A DNA stretch of 64,000 bases from Nocardioides sp. 1609 (lineage in GTDB: Bacteria; Actinomycetota; Actinomycetes; Propionibacteriales; Nocardioidaceae), in the NCBI RefSeq assembly GCF_004522105.1, contig NZ_SPUJ01000009.1, forward strand, positions 1 through 64,000, read 5' to 3'. A program made the position numbers and the translations under genes. Position 1 is the first letter of the stretch. Each line of letters begins with the position of its first letter. The notes beneath the pieces were generated by a model. That model saw only the letters and a list, made by a program, of their open reading frames with translations. It did not search any database and had not been told where the DNA came from. Shown here piece by piece: positions 17,301 to 24,385 of this stretch.

Positions 17301-20300
17301 CCGGGCGCGAGCTTGACCTGGATCTCGATCGTGAACGTCGCACCGGGACGCATCACCCAGCCGTCGAAGCCCCAGCGCAGGCCGGTGACCCGGCCGCCGG
17401 GCGCGGCGGTGGTGGTGAAGGTGGGCGTGGGCGGCTGGGCCGTGCCGGCCGGCACCTGCACGTCGACCACGCGGTAGCCCACGTTGCCCGCGAAGGTCTC
17501 GTCGAACGACAGGCCGGGCGGCAGCAGGTCGCGCACGACCACGTCGGGCAGGTCCGCCGTGCCGGAGTTGGTGACGGTGAGCCTGAACGGCGCCGTCTCC
17601 CCCGGGACGATCGCGCTGTCCGGCGTCTTGTCCACGTCGAGCTCGGGGTCACCCTCGGCGAGCACCAGGTCGGCAGTGACGGGGGCCACCGGGTTGAGCA
17701 CGCCGGGCGCCTGGAGCCGGGTCTCGTAGCCCCCCACCAGGGTGTTCTCGAGGTCCTCCGGGACCGGCTGGGCGGGGTCGGACCGGAGCGTCTCGCGCGG
17801 GTGGACGTCGAGGACGACGACGGCGGTGCAGCCGGCCGGCGTGGGCGTGCCCTCGCACGGGCGGATGTCGTAGCCACCGCTCGCGGACGTGAACGTCGCC
17901 CGGACGCCCTGGACGTCGCCGGCGGCGACCCCTGCCGGGAGCGGGAAGGCCGAGGCGCCCTTGGCGACGGGGGTGCCGGAGACCCAGCCCGTGCCGTCGA
18001 AGACGTCGATGCGCACGCGGTCGGAGGCGAGCGGGAACTGCACCGAGGCCACCTTGCCGAGGTCGACGGCGTCGAAGAAGTCGCGGTCCTCGTCGGTCAG
18101 CTGCAGCTGGCGGGCGCTCATGTTGCCGGTGTTGGCGATGGTGAGGCGCACCTGCGCGGTCTGGCGCGGCACCCCCGGGATCGGGGCCACGAGCCGCCCG
18201 GGCGCGATGCTCTTGTTGATCGCGGCGGCGGACGAGGCGGGGGCGGACTCGAGACCCGGCGAGCAGACGGGGTCACCGTCCCAGCCGACGGCACCGGCGG
18301 CGAAGCAGTTCGACAGCGTCACGCCGTCGGGCACCCCGTCGCGGCGCGTCGTCACCAGGTCCAGGAACACCGCCCTGGTCGGGGCGAGCTCGCCGTCCAC
18401 GACGGCACGCACGCCGGTCGACCGGGTCAGCAGGGCGGTGTCCGCGCCGGCGTAGGCCACCCAGGCGCCGGCGCCGCCGGCGGCTGCGGGGTCGAACAGC
18501 TCGAGCGCCACGGCGGGGACGCCGGTGTCCTTGCGGACGGCGGCCGACACGATGCGGACGATCGCGAACGGGTTGCCGGCGGCGCGCGGCGTGCCGTCGG
18601 CCTCCGTGACGGGGTCGGACAGCACCGCGTCGACCAGCGGCACGTTGCCGTTGTTGCGAAGCGTGATGCCGAAGTCGACCGGCTGCCCGGGCGGCAGCTG
18701 GGTCTGGCTCACCGTCTTCGTGCCGGTGCCCGACGAGCGCGGGCTCTCGACCGCCAGCGACTTGCAGGCGCTGCCGGACGTCGTCCCGGTGCTGTTGGAC
18801 GTCGTCGCCTTCGCGCTGTGCTGCGCGCAGTTGACGACACCTGGGGACGAGCCGTTGGGCAGGTCCTGCGCGGTCACCGAGGAGTTGAGGGTGCCGTGCA
18901 CGTCGAGGTACGCCGTCGCGTCGATCGCGATGGAGGGCTGGCCGGCGCCGTCCACACCGGTGTAGACGACCTCGATCCGCGAGGGGCGGGTGCCGCTGCG
19001 GGCCACGTCGATCGTGGCGCCGGCCGTGCGGTCGGTGACCAGGTCGGCGCTGCCGTCGGCGTAGGACACGACCAGGTGCGCCGAGGTGGCGCCGGAGGGG
19101 AACCGCAGCCGGACCAACGTGGCGTCCAGCTTGGCGAACTCGCCCGTCGGCGCCCCGGCGTCGGGCTCGACCACCCGGATCTCCTGGAGCGGGAAGGCGG
19201 ACTTGTTCTGGACCCGGACGGTCGCGGTCACCGGCGAGCCCTCGCCGACGACGGCGTACTCGCCGTTCTCCCGGGAGAAGTCGCCGTCGGTGTCGGCGAC
19301 GTAGTCCTTGGAGGCGTCGACGAGCACGGTGCTCGGCAGGACGTCGTAGGTGTCGCAGGCCGCGGGACCCGAGGTGAGCGCCCCGAGCTCGTCGACGGCC
19401 GCAGGGACGGCACAGTTGGTCGTCGTGAGCTTCTGGGTGGGCTCGAGCGGCGCCCCGGTGGAGCGCACGGTGTCGCGCAGGACCAGCCCGGCGCGCACGG
19501 AGCCACCGGTGGAGTCGAACGGGAGCGCGTCGCCGCCGGCGTCGGTGAAGACCACCGAGAAGCCGGTGACGTCCTCGACGTCGACGCCGGCCGGCAGGGC
19601 GAGCGTCACCGGCCCGGGACCGCCGGCGGCGGGACCGGCGACCTGGTCGGCCGCGGCGCACGTCGGCGTCGCCGCGGTGCAGACCAGGAGCCGCGCGGTG
19701 TCCGTGCCGGCGGGGAAGCGCTCGACCTCGACCCCCGTCAGGTCGAAGCGCTCGTAGGTCGACGGCGTGACGTCGCCGACCCGCAGCTCCTCGACGGTGA
19801 CGGAGCTGGAGGAGGCGTTGCGGATGCCGAGGACGACCTGCGAGGCCTCCGCCGACCCGGCGACCGCCGAGCCGTCGTTCCACGACTTGGTGGCGACGGG
19901 CTTGACGTCACGCGGCACCGACACGGTGATGTCGGCCTCGGCGGAGGCCTGGTCGGCGTTGTCGGCGACCGTGGTCGCGGTGTTGGTGATCGTCGTGCCG
20001 TCGGGCGCCGGGGTGTTGGCGGGGACGCGCATCCCGATCTCGAGCACCCGGGTGGCCCCGTCGTTGAGGCCGATGGCCCCGACCGGCTCCTGGAGCGGCT
20101 CGATGAACCGCACCGTCAGGGTCCGGGTGGCGGCCACGTAGGTCACCTCACGCGTCGACGTCGACGACGGCAGCGAGGTCACGTCCAGGCCGGCCGGCAG
20201 GACGTCGGTGACGGACTGGTTGATGCAGCCGGCCGTCAGCCCCGAGCACCGCGCGGTCAGGATGTAGGTGAACTCGCTGCCGGGCACGGCGGGCGCGCCC

Positions 20301-20710
20301 TCCAGGCTGGTCTCCTTGGCGATGCCCACGACCGACTCGGCGGCCGCGGCCGCCGCAGCAGGTCCGACACGTCCCCCGCCGGGCTCCCCGCCGCGCTCGT
20401 CGTCCCCGTCGTCCCCGTCGTCCCCGTCGGAGGTCTCGGGTGCCTCCGGCGTGCCGGACGGTGCCTCCTGCGGAGCTGCCGGCCCCGAGGGCGAGGCACC
20501 CCCGTCGCCGTCGGACGCGGCCCCCGGTGTCGTCGTGGACGGCTCCGCGCCCGCGGAACCCGGTGCCGAGGCCCCGTCCTGGCTGACCGCCGGCTGCTCG
20601 TCCGACGCCGCGACCGCAGCGCCCGACGCCAGTCCGGTCATCGACACCACCACGGCGACCAGTGCCCACATCAGCGCTCGGCGCGACCAACCCATCCCCA
20701 CTGCCACCAC
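14390..20710 (-). CDS. Giant LPxTG-anchored surface protein with DUF11/DUF5979 repeats
   Basis: A 2106-aa cell-surface protein. GTG 20710 has GGGAG five bases upstream; ATG 20695 (2101 aa) is the alternative. A signal peptide (RRALMWALVAVVVSMTGLAS) leads into an acidic Ser/Pro/Gly linker. The body holds many beta-sandwich modules, among them DUF11-type units (LDVDKTPDSAIVPGETAP, then FRLTVTNSGTADLPDVVV). Near the C-terminus six DUF5979 domains repeat in tandem, starting at TLRVEKEL, LTVTKSVEG, LQVLKLLSG, VALAKALDG, LVIDKVVDG and LVVAKRVVG, each with a 'vPvGa.C...E.d.GGa' core and ending 'VTNtF'. The tail has LPATG (2070-2074), a membrane span and RRRR: a sortase sorting signal. The class E sortase just upstream is the likely anchoring enzyme. 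Probably an adhesin; the ligand is unknown. Confidence 0.9.
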   Translation of the reverse strand: MVAVGMGWSRRALMWALVAVVVSMTGLASGAAVAASDEQPAVSQDGASAPGSAGAEPSTTTPGAASDGDGGASPSGPAAPQEAPSGTPEAPETSDGDDGDDGDDERGGEPGGGRVGPAAAAAAAESVVGIAKETSLEGAPAVPGSEFTYILTARCSGLTAGCINQSVTDVLPAGLDVTSLPSSTSTREVTYVAATRTLTVRFIEPLQEPVGAIGLNDGATRVLEIGMRVPANTPAPDGTTITNTATTVADNADQASAEADITVSVPRDVKPVATKSWNDGSAVAGSAEASQVVLGIRNASSSSVTVEELRVGDVTPSTYERFDLTGVEVERFPAGTDTARLLVCTAATPTCAAADQVAGPAAGGPGPVTLALPAGVDVEDVTGFSVVFTDAGGDALPFDSTGGSVRAGLVLRDTVRSTGAPLEPTQKLTTTNCAVPAAVDELGALTSGPAACDTYDVLPSTVLVDASKDYVADTDGDFSRENGEYAVVGEGSPVTATVRVQNKSAFPLQEIRVVEPDAGAPTGEFAKLDATLVRLRFPSGATSAHLVVSYADGSADLVTDRTAGATIDVARSGTRPSRIEVVYTGVDGAGQPSIAIDATAYLDVHGTLNSSVTAQDLPNGSSPGVVNCAQHSAKATTSNSTGTTSGSACKSLAVESPRSSGTGTKTVSQTQLPPGQPVDFGITLRNNGNVPLVDAVLSDPVTEADGTPRAAGNPFAIVRIVSAAVRKDTGVPAVALELFDPAAAGGAGAWVAYAGADTALLTRSTGVRAVVDGELAPTRAVFLDLVTTRRDGVPDGVTLSNCFAAGAVGWDGDPVCSPGLESAPASSAAAINKSIAPGRLVAPIPGVPRQTAQVRLTIANTGNMSARQLQLTDEDRDFFDAVDLGKVASVQFPLASDRVRIDVFDGTGWVSGTPVAKGASAFPLPAGVAAGDVQGVRATFTSASGGYDIRPCEGTPTPAGCTAVVVLDVHPRETLRSDPAQPVPEDLENTLVGGYETRLQAPGVLNPVAPVTADLVLAEGDPELDVDKTPDSAIVPGETAPFRLTVTNSGTADLPDVVVRDLLPPGLSFDETFAGNVGYRVVDVQVPAGTAQPPTPTFTTTAAPGGRVTGLRWGFDGWVMRPGATFTIEIQVKLAPGVTEGQVNTNLMGAISSADELACAPGTGTQSDGELGAGTWCTDTAAVTTKAGAAFEARKWVAGNDELGWFDNRAGNAVPVGAAGCPSLTEAGRTYTAFPCIALVNPGDRYDYLLRMVNSGTEPATTMRIIDRFPVQGDKGVVLTGTDRGTQWDHRPTLATAPVLIGSGTLTTSYAHSEAGVCTTDLAMTSACGAGAWADPFGPEAVAAQMRVAWSTPLAPGQGVSIAFSMNTPLDVERAADPTIAWNSFGHAETTLRGGGSTRVLPPTEPIQVGVALAYGTLRVEKELLANPGGLPVSDREFELAYSCSIDPVGNPAQTVAEGSLLVRPGESADVTGIPAGAECEVWEVDPFGGVTNHPQDDPAVVTIAPQLGVDPAPATVVTVTNSYPLAGLTVTKSVEGDADEYGLSTTYPVQVLCAMDGVTATGFPVTVDLVGDDTEVIDAPVGATCTATELDDGGATSSTVAPAAGVLVTAGSPQQLALTVTNTFEAGRLQVLKLLSGAGASLPDGPFEYEVACTFEGAPIAPVTVALERDGDLRELVADVPLVLPIGAECTVTETDDGGADVTPPPVTVTIVENAADNTVQATFTNEFSAGTVALAKALDGDGATEAYATEAEFTVDVTCALGDATRVLFSDAVRINGGERLELLDAQGDPVLLPLGTRCWAAESDAGGATATTIDAHSYDTGLVVAGGSPDDVQTMELEVTNTFALSSLVIDKVVDGAAAGYASDREFTVAVTCVLPQGESVTPLLTAEPHVVRAGTPVVVDDLPVGAQCWMAETDAGGATSTSVEFAGPAAPVVVAGQPRHAQVTNTFAAGELVVAKRVVGPGGPGPYSFALSCLTDEGEVALDPADAAFELSSGERRVVTVPLGATCTVEEQDAPSDAVVSFEDSDRRADGSVEVDPRASVTVVNTFAEDVDGAGGDTPDGDGGGLPATGGPARVLLVAGLVLVLAGALVLVSRRRRTSVRG

Positions 20711-20972
20711 TGCTACTCCCGATCCATGCTCGCGGTCCACGCGAGTCCGTCTGCTTCGCGGCAGGGCAGATCGCCTCAACCGCACCTGAAGAAGACGTCG
20801 GGGGCGGCGAGTCCTTACGGACGGTCCGACGCGCGTCGCACTGGTCCAGACCACGCCTCCCCACCGGAGCCCGGTGACGCCGGCGCCTCGTCCTGGCCGC
20901 CGGTCGACCCACGGCGAGCCCCGCACGACCTGCCCCCACGTAAGGAGATCGCCGTCGGGTCGTCTCCAGGGC

Positions 20973-21239
20973 ATGAGAACCCTCATCGCCCGCTACCGCC
21001 GCCGACGGCGGCGCCGGCCGACGCGACCCTCGCCGCAGGCCGGCCCACCCGAGGTCCCGGACCACGAGAGTCTGGTTCGATCCCTCACCCCCTCCGAGTG
21101 GGCGGCCGTCCTGGACCTCCTGCACGACGAGATCGCCCAGGGCTGGGTCCCCCAGCACGCGGACGTCGTGGCCGCCCTGGACGTCCTGCAGATCGCCCGC
21201 TCCCCGCGCCGGACGTCGGACGGGGCCGCCGACCGCTGA
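20973..21239 (+). CDS. Small uncharacterised protein
   Basis: An 88-aa reading frame in the gap between the adhesin and the sortase, on the opposite strand. The N-terminus is Arg-rich (ARYRRRRRRRPTR); residues 35-75 look like a folded helical unit (SLTPSEWAAVLDLLHDEIAQ, then GWVPQHADVVAALDVLQIAR). Codon use fits the neighbours. No good ribosome site precedes ATG 20973; AAGGAG at 20942-20947 is too far. I do not recognise a family. It may be real, but could be an accidental frame. Confidence 0.4.
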   Translation: MRTLIARYRRRRRRRPTRPSPQAGPPEVPDHESLVRSLTPSEWAAVLDLLHDEIAQGWVPQHADVVAALDVLQIARSPRRTSDGAADR

Positions 21240-21307
21240 CCGCTGCCGGGCCGGGCCGGGCCCACCGACGACGAGCACCTGCTCCAGGCGGGGACACCCG
21301 GGGTCGG

Positions 21308-22003
21308 TCAGCGCTTCTCGACGGACTCGAGGTGGCCGAAGGCGATCAGGCGGTCGTCGGTGTGGAAGAGCTCGGCGCAGGTGGTGAGGGTGATGAGGCG
21401 CTCGGCCTGCGGGTCGGGTCCGACGCCGCCGTCGGGGTTGACCGGGACGGGGGCGAGGACCCAGTCGGCGGTGAACGGGACGCGGAGCTCCTCGCCCCCG
21501 GTGTCGAGGACGTAGGTGTAGACGGCGTCCCGGGTCTCGACGACCAGCTCGTCGCCCGCCTCGAGCTCGGGCATGTCGCGCAGCGGCTCGCCGTGGGTGA
21601 CCCGGTGACCGGCGAGGGCGTAGTTGCCGACCTCGCCGGGCTGCGCGGAGTCCTCGAAGTGGCCCATGCCGGAGGCCAGCGCGTCGTCCGCGACGCCCTG
21701 CAGGACCGGGACGGCGTAGTCGTCGCCGAAGGCGGGCACCCGCAGGACGGCGGCGGCCCTGCCCTGGTCGGTCTCGACGTCCGTGGCGCCGGTGGGGTCG
21801 TCCCAGGTCCGGTGGAGCGCGTCGACGGTCTCCTGGTGCCGCTTCTGCGACACGATGTTGGTGCCGTACATCTGCCAGGCCACCCATCCCAGCAGGGAGA
21901 GGCCGGTGAGCACCAGCGCAAGACCGAGCCAGAACGACCAGCCGCGGCGACGTCGCCGGGTGGGAGGCGCCTCCGCGGTCCGGTCGTCCTGACGGTCGGT
22001 CAC
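21308..22003 (-). CDS. srtE: Class E sortase
   Basis: A 231-aa membrane-anchored transpeptidase that cleaves a C-terminal sorting motif and joins the protein to cell-wall precursor. After an Arg-rich cytosolic tail, residues 22-43 form the membrane span. The catalytic triad is visible: H133 in ALAGHRVTHG, C209 in the LTLTTC motif, and R218 in TDDRLIAFG. Class E enzymes of actinobacteria use LAxTG/LPxTG-type signals, and the next gene downstream ends in LPATG. It starts with GTG 22003. Stop-to-start distance from the GAF-ANTAR genes is 70 bases, so an operon with them is possible but unproven. Confidence 0.9.
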   Translation of the reverse strand: MTDRQDDRTAEAPPTRRRRRGWSFWLGLALVLTGLSLLGWVAWQMYGTNIVSQKRHQETVDALHRTWDDPTGATDVETDQGRAAAVLRVPAFGDDYAVPVLQGVADDALASGMGHFEDSAQPGEVGNYALAGHRVTHGEPLRDMPELEAGDELVVETRDAVYTYVLDTGGEELRVPFTADWVLAPVPVNPDGGVGPDPQAERLITLTTCAELFHTDDRLIAFGHLESVEKR

Positions 22004-22073
22004 TCGCCGTCCCCGTCCAGCTCGACCGGGGCGGCGATGGCGGTGACGGTCCTGGTGGGCCGCTGCAGGGTGG

Positions 22074-22826
22074 TCAGGTCGCGACGCCCGGGGTCGCGGC
22101 GTACGCCAGGACCACGGCGCCGTCCAGGTCCCGGTTGACGATCCCGGTGGCGACGTCGCTCAGCTTGCGTCCGTGGTTGCGGGCGTAGCGGCGGAGCACG
22201 TCGAACGCGTCGCTCATCGTCAAGGCGCCGGTGTGGGCGATGATCCCCTTGGCCTGCTCGAGCACGATCCTGCTCGTCAGCGCGTGCTGGAGCTGCGCGT
22301 TGACGGTGACCAGGTCGACCGCGGCCCGTTCGTTGACGACGGCGACGCCGGCGACCTGGGCCAGGGCCTGAGCCAGGTCGAGGTCCTCGGTGTCGAGACG
22401 GCCGACGCGGTCGCCGAAGAGGCCGAGCGTGCCGATGGAGTGCCCGCGCAACAGCATCGGCAACGCGTGCACGGACAGGAACCCCGCCTTCCGGGCCGCC
22501 GGGACGAACTGGGGCCAGCGCTCCTCCTCCTCGGTCAGGTCCCCGGCCACGATCACCGCGCTGTCGCGGTAGGAGTCGAGGCACGGACCCTGGTCGCGCT
22601 GGAGCTGGAAGGTCTCCAGGTGCTCCGTGCGCTCGGAGGACGACGCCGCGAGGTGCAGCGTGCCCTTGCCGTCGGACAACAGCAGTCCCGCCGACGCGAC
22701 GTCCAACAGGTCCGCGCAGTGGGTCGTCAGGGTGGCGAGCATGTCGATCACGTCGTAGTCACCGGCCAGCTCGTTCGACAGGTTCACGAAGGCACGAATG
22801 ACCCGGCGTTCTCTGCTGTCGTTCAT
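22074..22826 (-). CDS. GAF and ANTAR domain protein (RNA-binding antiterminator type)
   Basis: A 250-aa signalling protein. Residues 20-165 are a GAF domain (QGPCLDSYRDSAVIVAGDL; LPMLLRGHSIGTLGLFGD). Residues 178-238 are ANTAR, with the three-helix signature SRIVLEQAKGIIAHTG and DVLRRYARNHGRKLSDVA; ANTAR binds paired hairpins in nascent RNA to prevent termination. ATG 22826 overlaps the stop of the preceding GAF-ANTAR gene (ATGA), so both are coupled and may form a heterodimer. The ligand of the GAF domain is unknown. Confidence 0.88.
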   Translation of the reverse strand: MNDSRERRVIRAFVNLSNELAGDYDVIDMLATLTTHCADLLDVASAGLLLSDGKGTLHLAASSSERTEHLETFQLQRDQGPCLDSYRDSAVIVAGDLTEEEERWPQFVPAARKAGFLSVHALPMLLRGHSIGTLGLFGDRVGRLDTEDLDLAQALAQVAGVAVVNERAAVDLVTVNAQLQHALTSRIVLEQAKGIIAHTGALTMSDAFDVLRRYARNHGRKLSDVATGIVNRDLDGAVVLAYAATPGVAT

Positions 22827-23587
22827 CGGGGTGTCCCGTCGTCGTCGTCGTCGCGCGGAAGGACCAGCCTGCGTTCGACGATGGCCCACGCGACCTCGCT
22901 CGCGGTCTGACCCGTGGCGATGGCGTGGCCCCTCAGGCGCACCAGTGCCTCGGCGGCGTCGACGTCCAGCTGGGCGATCAGCATGCCGGTGGCCTGGTAG
23001 ACCTCGATCCGGTCGATCTCGGCCAGGCGGCCCCAGGCGGCGTCCTCGCCCTCGGCCATCAGCCTGCTGTCGACATCACCCACACCCGCGTCGCTCGCCA
23101 ACGAGTCGAGGAGGGTCAGGGAGGCCAGCTCGGCGGCCATCAACGCCCCGGCCAGCTGCTCGTCGGCCAGCGGTCCGGGCCGCGTCCGGAAGAGGTCCAG
23201 GGCACCGACGGAGACCGAGGTGATGTTGATCGGCACCGCGAAGACGCTGCGGATCCCGTCACCCAGAGCAGCACCGACGAACCCGGGCCACCGCACCTCC
23301 CGGACGGAGTCGAGGTCGGGGGCCAGCACGGCGCGGCCGGTCGCAGCCGCATCCAGGCACGGTCCCTCGCCGAAGGTGAACTGATACTCGTCGACCCGAC
23401 GGCTGATCTCGTTGCTCGAGCCGAAGGTCCCGCGGGTGGACCCGTCGAACACCATCGAGACCGCCGCGCCGTCCACGTCGAACAGTGCCTCGCACGCCAG
23501 GCACAGCTCGTTGGCGGCCGGGAGCCCAGGCTCAGCACTGGCAACAGCGGCGTTCAGCTCGGCGCGCACGACCTCCAGCGACGGCAT
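22823..23587 (-). CDS. GAF and ANTAR domain protein, first of a coupled pair
   Basis: A 254-aa protein. GAF at about 20-165 (ACEALFDVDGAAVSMVFDG; TFGEGPCLDAAATGRAVLAP; FAVPINITSVSVGALDLFR), ANTAR at about 185-243 (RIEVYQATGMLIAQLDVDAA, then GQTASEVAWAIVERR). ATG 23587 follows a GAGAGGGG purine run. An Asp-rich tail (PRDDDDDGTPR) ends in the ATGA overlap with the second GAF-ANTAR gene. It is about as distant from its partner as unrelated family members, so this is not a recent duplicate. Likely a stress-responsive RNA-binding regulator. Confidence 0.88.
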   Translation of the reverse strand: MPSLEVVRAELNAAVASAEPGLPAANELCLACEALFDVDGAAVSMVFDGSTRGTFGSSNEISRRVDEYQFTFGEGPCLDAAATGRAVLAPDLDSVREVRWPGFVGAALGDGIRSVFAVPINITSVSVGALDLFRTRPGPLADEQLAGALMAAELASLTLLDSLASDAGVGDVDSRLMAEGEDAAWGRLAEIDRIEVYQATGMLIAQLDVDAAEALVRLRGHAIATGQTASEVAWAIVERRLVLPRDDDDDGTPR

Positions 23588-23873
23588 CGCCCACCCCTCT
23601 CGTTCCGGTTGACCATGGGAACCACCGGCGACGGCGCCCGTCGGAGGAGACCCGACCGCCGCCGAGCTGACCCAGCTCGCACCGTGCACCTGACCACGAG
23701 GGCGGGCAGCACGGGTGTGCCCCCAGCCTACGCGCACGGACGGGTCCCGGCGTCCACCGATCGCCGTCGACCACGAGCGCGGGGACCGCCGGGTCAGGGC
23801 ATGTCCCGACGCCCACGTCGGCGCCCCGGCTCGGGTGGTGCCGCGCGGGCAGCAGGTCCTGGTGGGTAGCGCG

Positions 23874-24242
23874 TCAGGCCTGCCCAGGAGCCGTGATCGC
23901 GAGGGCCTTCTCGGCGAGCACGGCACGGGGGCGGGTGTAGGCACGATCGAAGGTGAGCACCACGAAGCCCGCTGCGTCACCGCAGAACTCGTACTGGCGC
24001 TCCCTGGTGCCTGCCCGGCGCCCGGGCCCGTCCAGGACCCGGGCGACCCGGGCCCGGGACCATCCCCGGTGGATCCGGTCGTACTCGCGGTAGGTCACGC
24101 AGCGCCGCGTGTCGTCGGCGGCCGAGGCCGCAGATACCGACGAGCTCGCCCGAGCCCCAGCGGCAGCGTCAGCCGGGACGCCGCTGGGGCCGCCCACGAG
24201 GAGGGCGCCGATCGTGGCGGCGAGGACGGGGGCGATCCGCAT
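23874..24242 (-). CDS. Small secreted BLIP/SmpA-like protein
   Basis: A 122-aa exported protein. AGGAG seven bases before ATG 24242, then a signal peptide (RIAPVLAATIGALLVGG, cleaved near ADA). The mature part, TYREYDRIHRGWSRARVARV, then Cys pair C..C (RRCVTY; YEFCGD) and FVVLTFDRAYTR, follows the 'y..i..Gms...V..vlG.pg......Y' pattern of SmpA/BLIP-like domains, small beta-lactamase-inhibitor-fold proteins often secreted by actinobacteria. The two cysteines could form a disulphide. Target unknown; calling it a beta-lactamase inhibitor would be unsupported. Confidence 0.65.
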   Translation of the reverse strand: MRIAPVLAATIGALLVGGPSGVPADAAAGARASSSVSAASAADDTRRCVTYREYDRIHRGWSRARVARVLDGPGRRAGTRERQYEFCGDAAGFVVLTFDRAYTRPRAVLAEKALAITAPGQA

Positions 24243-24385
24243 GGTGGGCTCCTGGTCGTTCGGCGTGGACGCGCGTCGGTCGTCGCCCTCGGACGGCACA
24301 CGCGCCCGTCCGGTTCCCCGCCAGGGGTCCGCCGCCGCAGGCAGCCCGCGGCCCACCACGCGGGGTGGTGACGCACCGTTGCCGC

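Noticed and set aside
22000..22073. Coding-looking tail TRTVTAIAAPVELDGDGE between the GAF-ANTAR and sortase genes
   Set aside because: The frame ends in a GTGA overlap with the sortase start but has no start codon of its own, and the GAF-ANTAR gene is closed in a different frame.
16229..22138. A 1969-codon open frame on the plus strand opposite the adhesin and sortase genes
   Set aside because: It has no ribosome site, low-complexity Arg/Gly/Val composition and no domain; it is the usual shadow of GC-rich coding sequence on the other strand.
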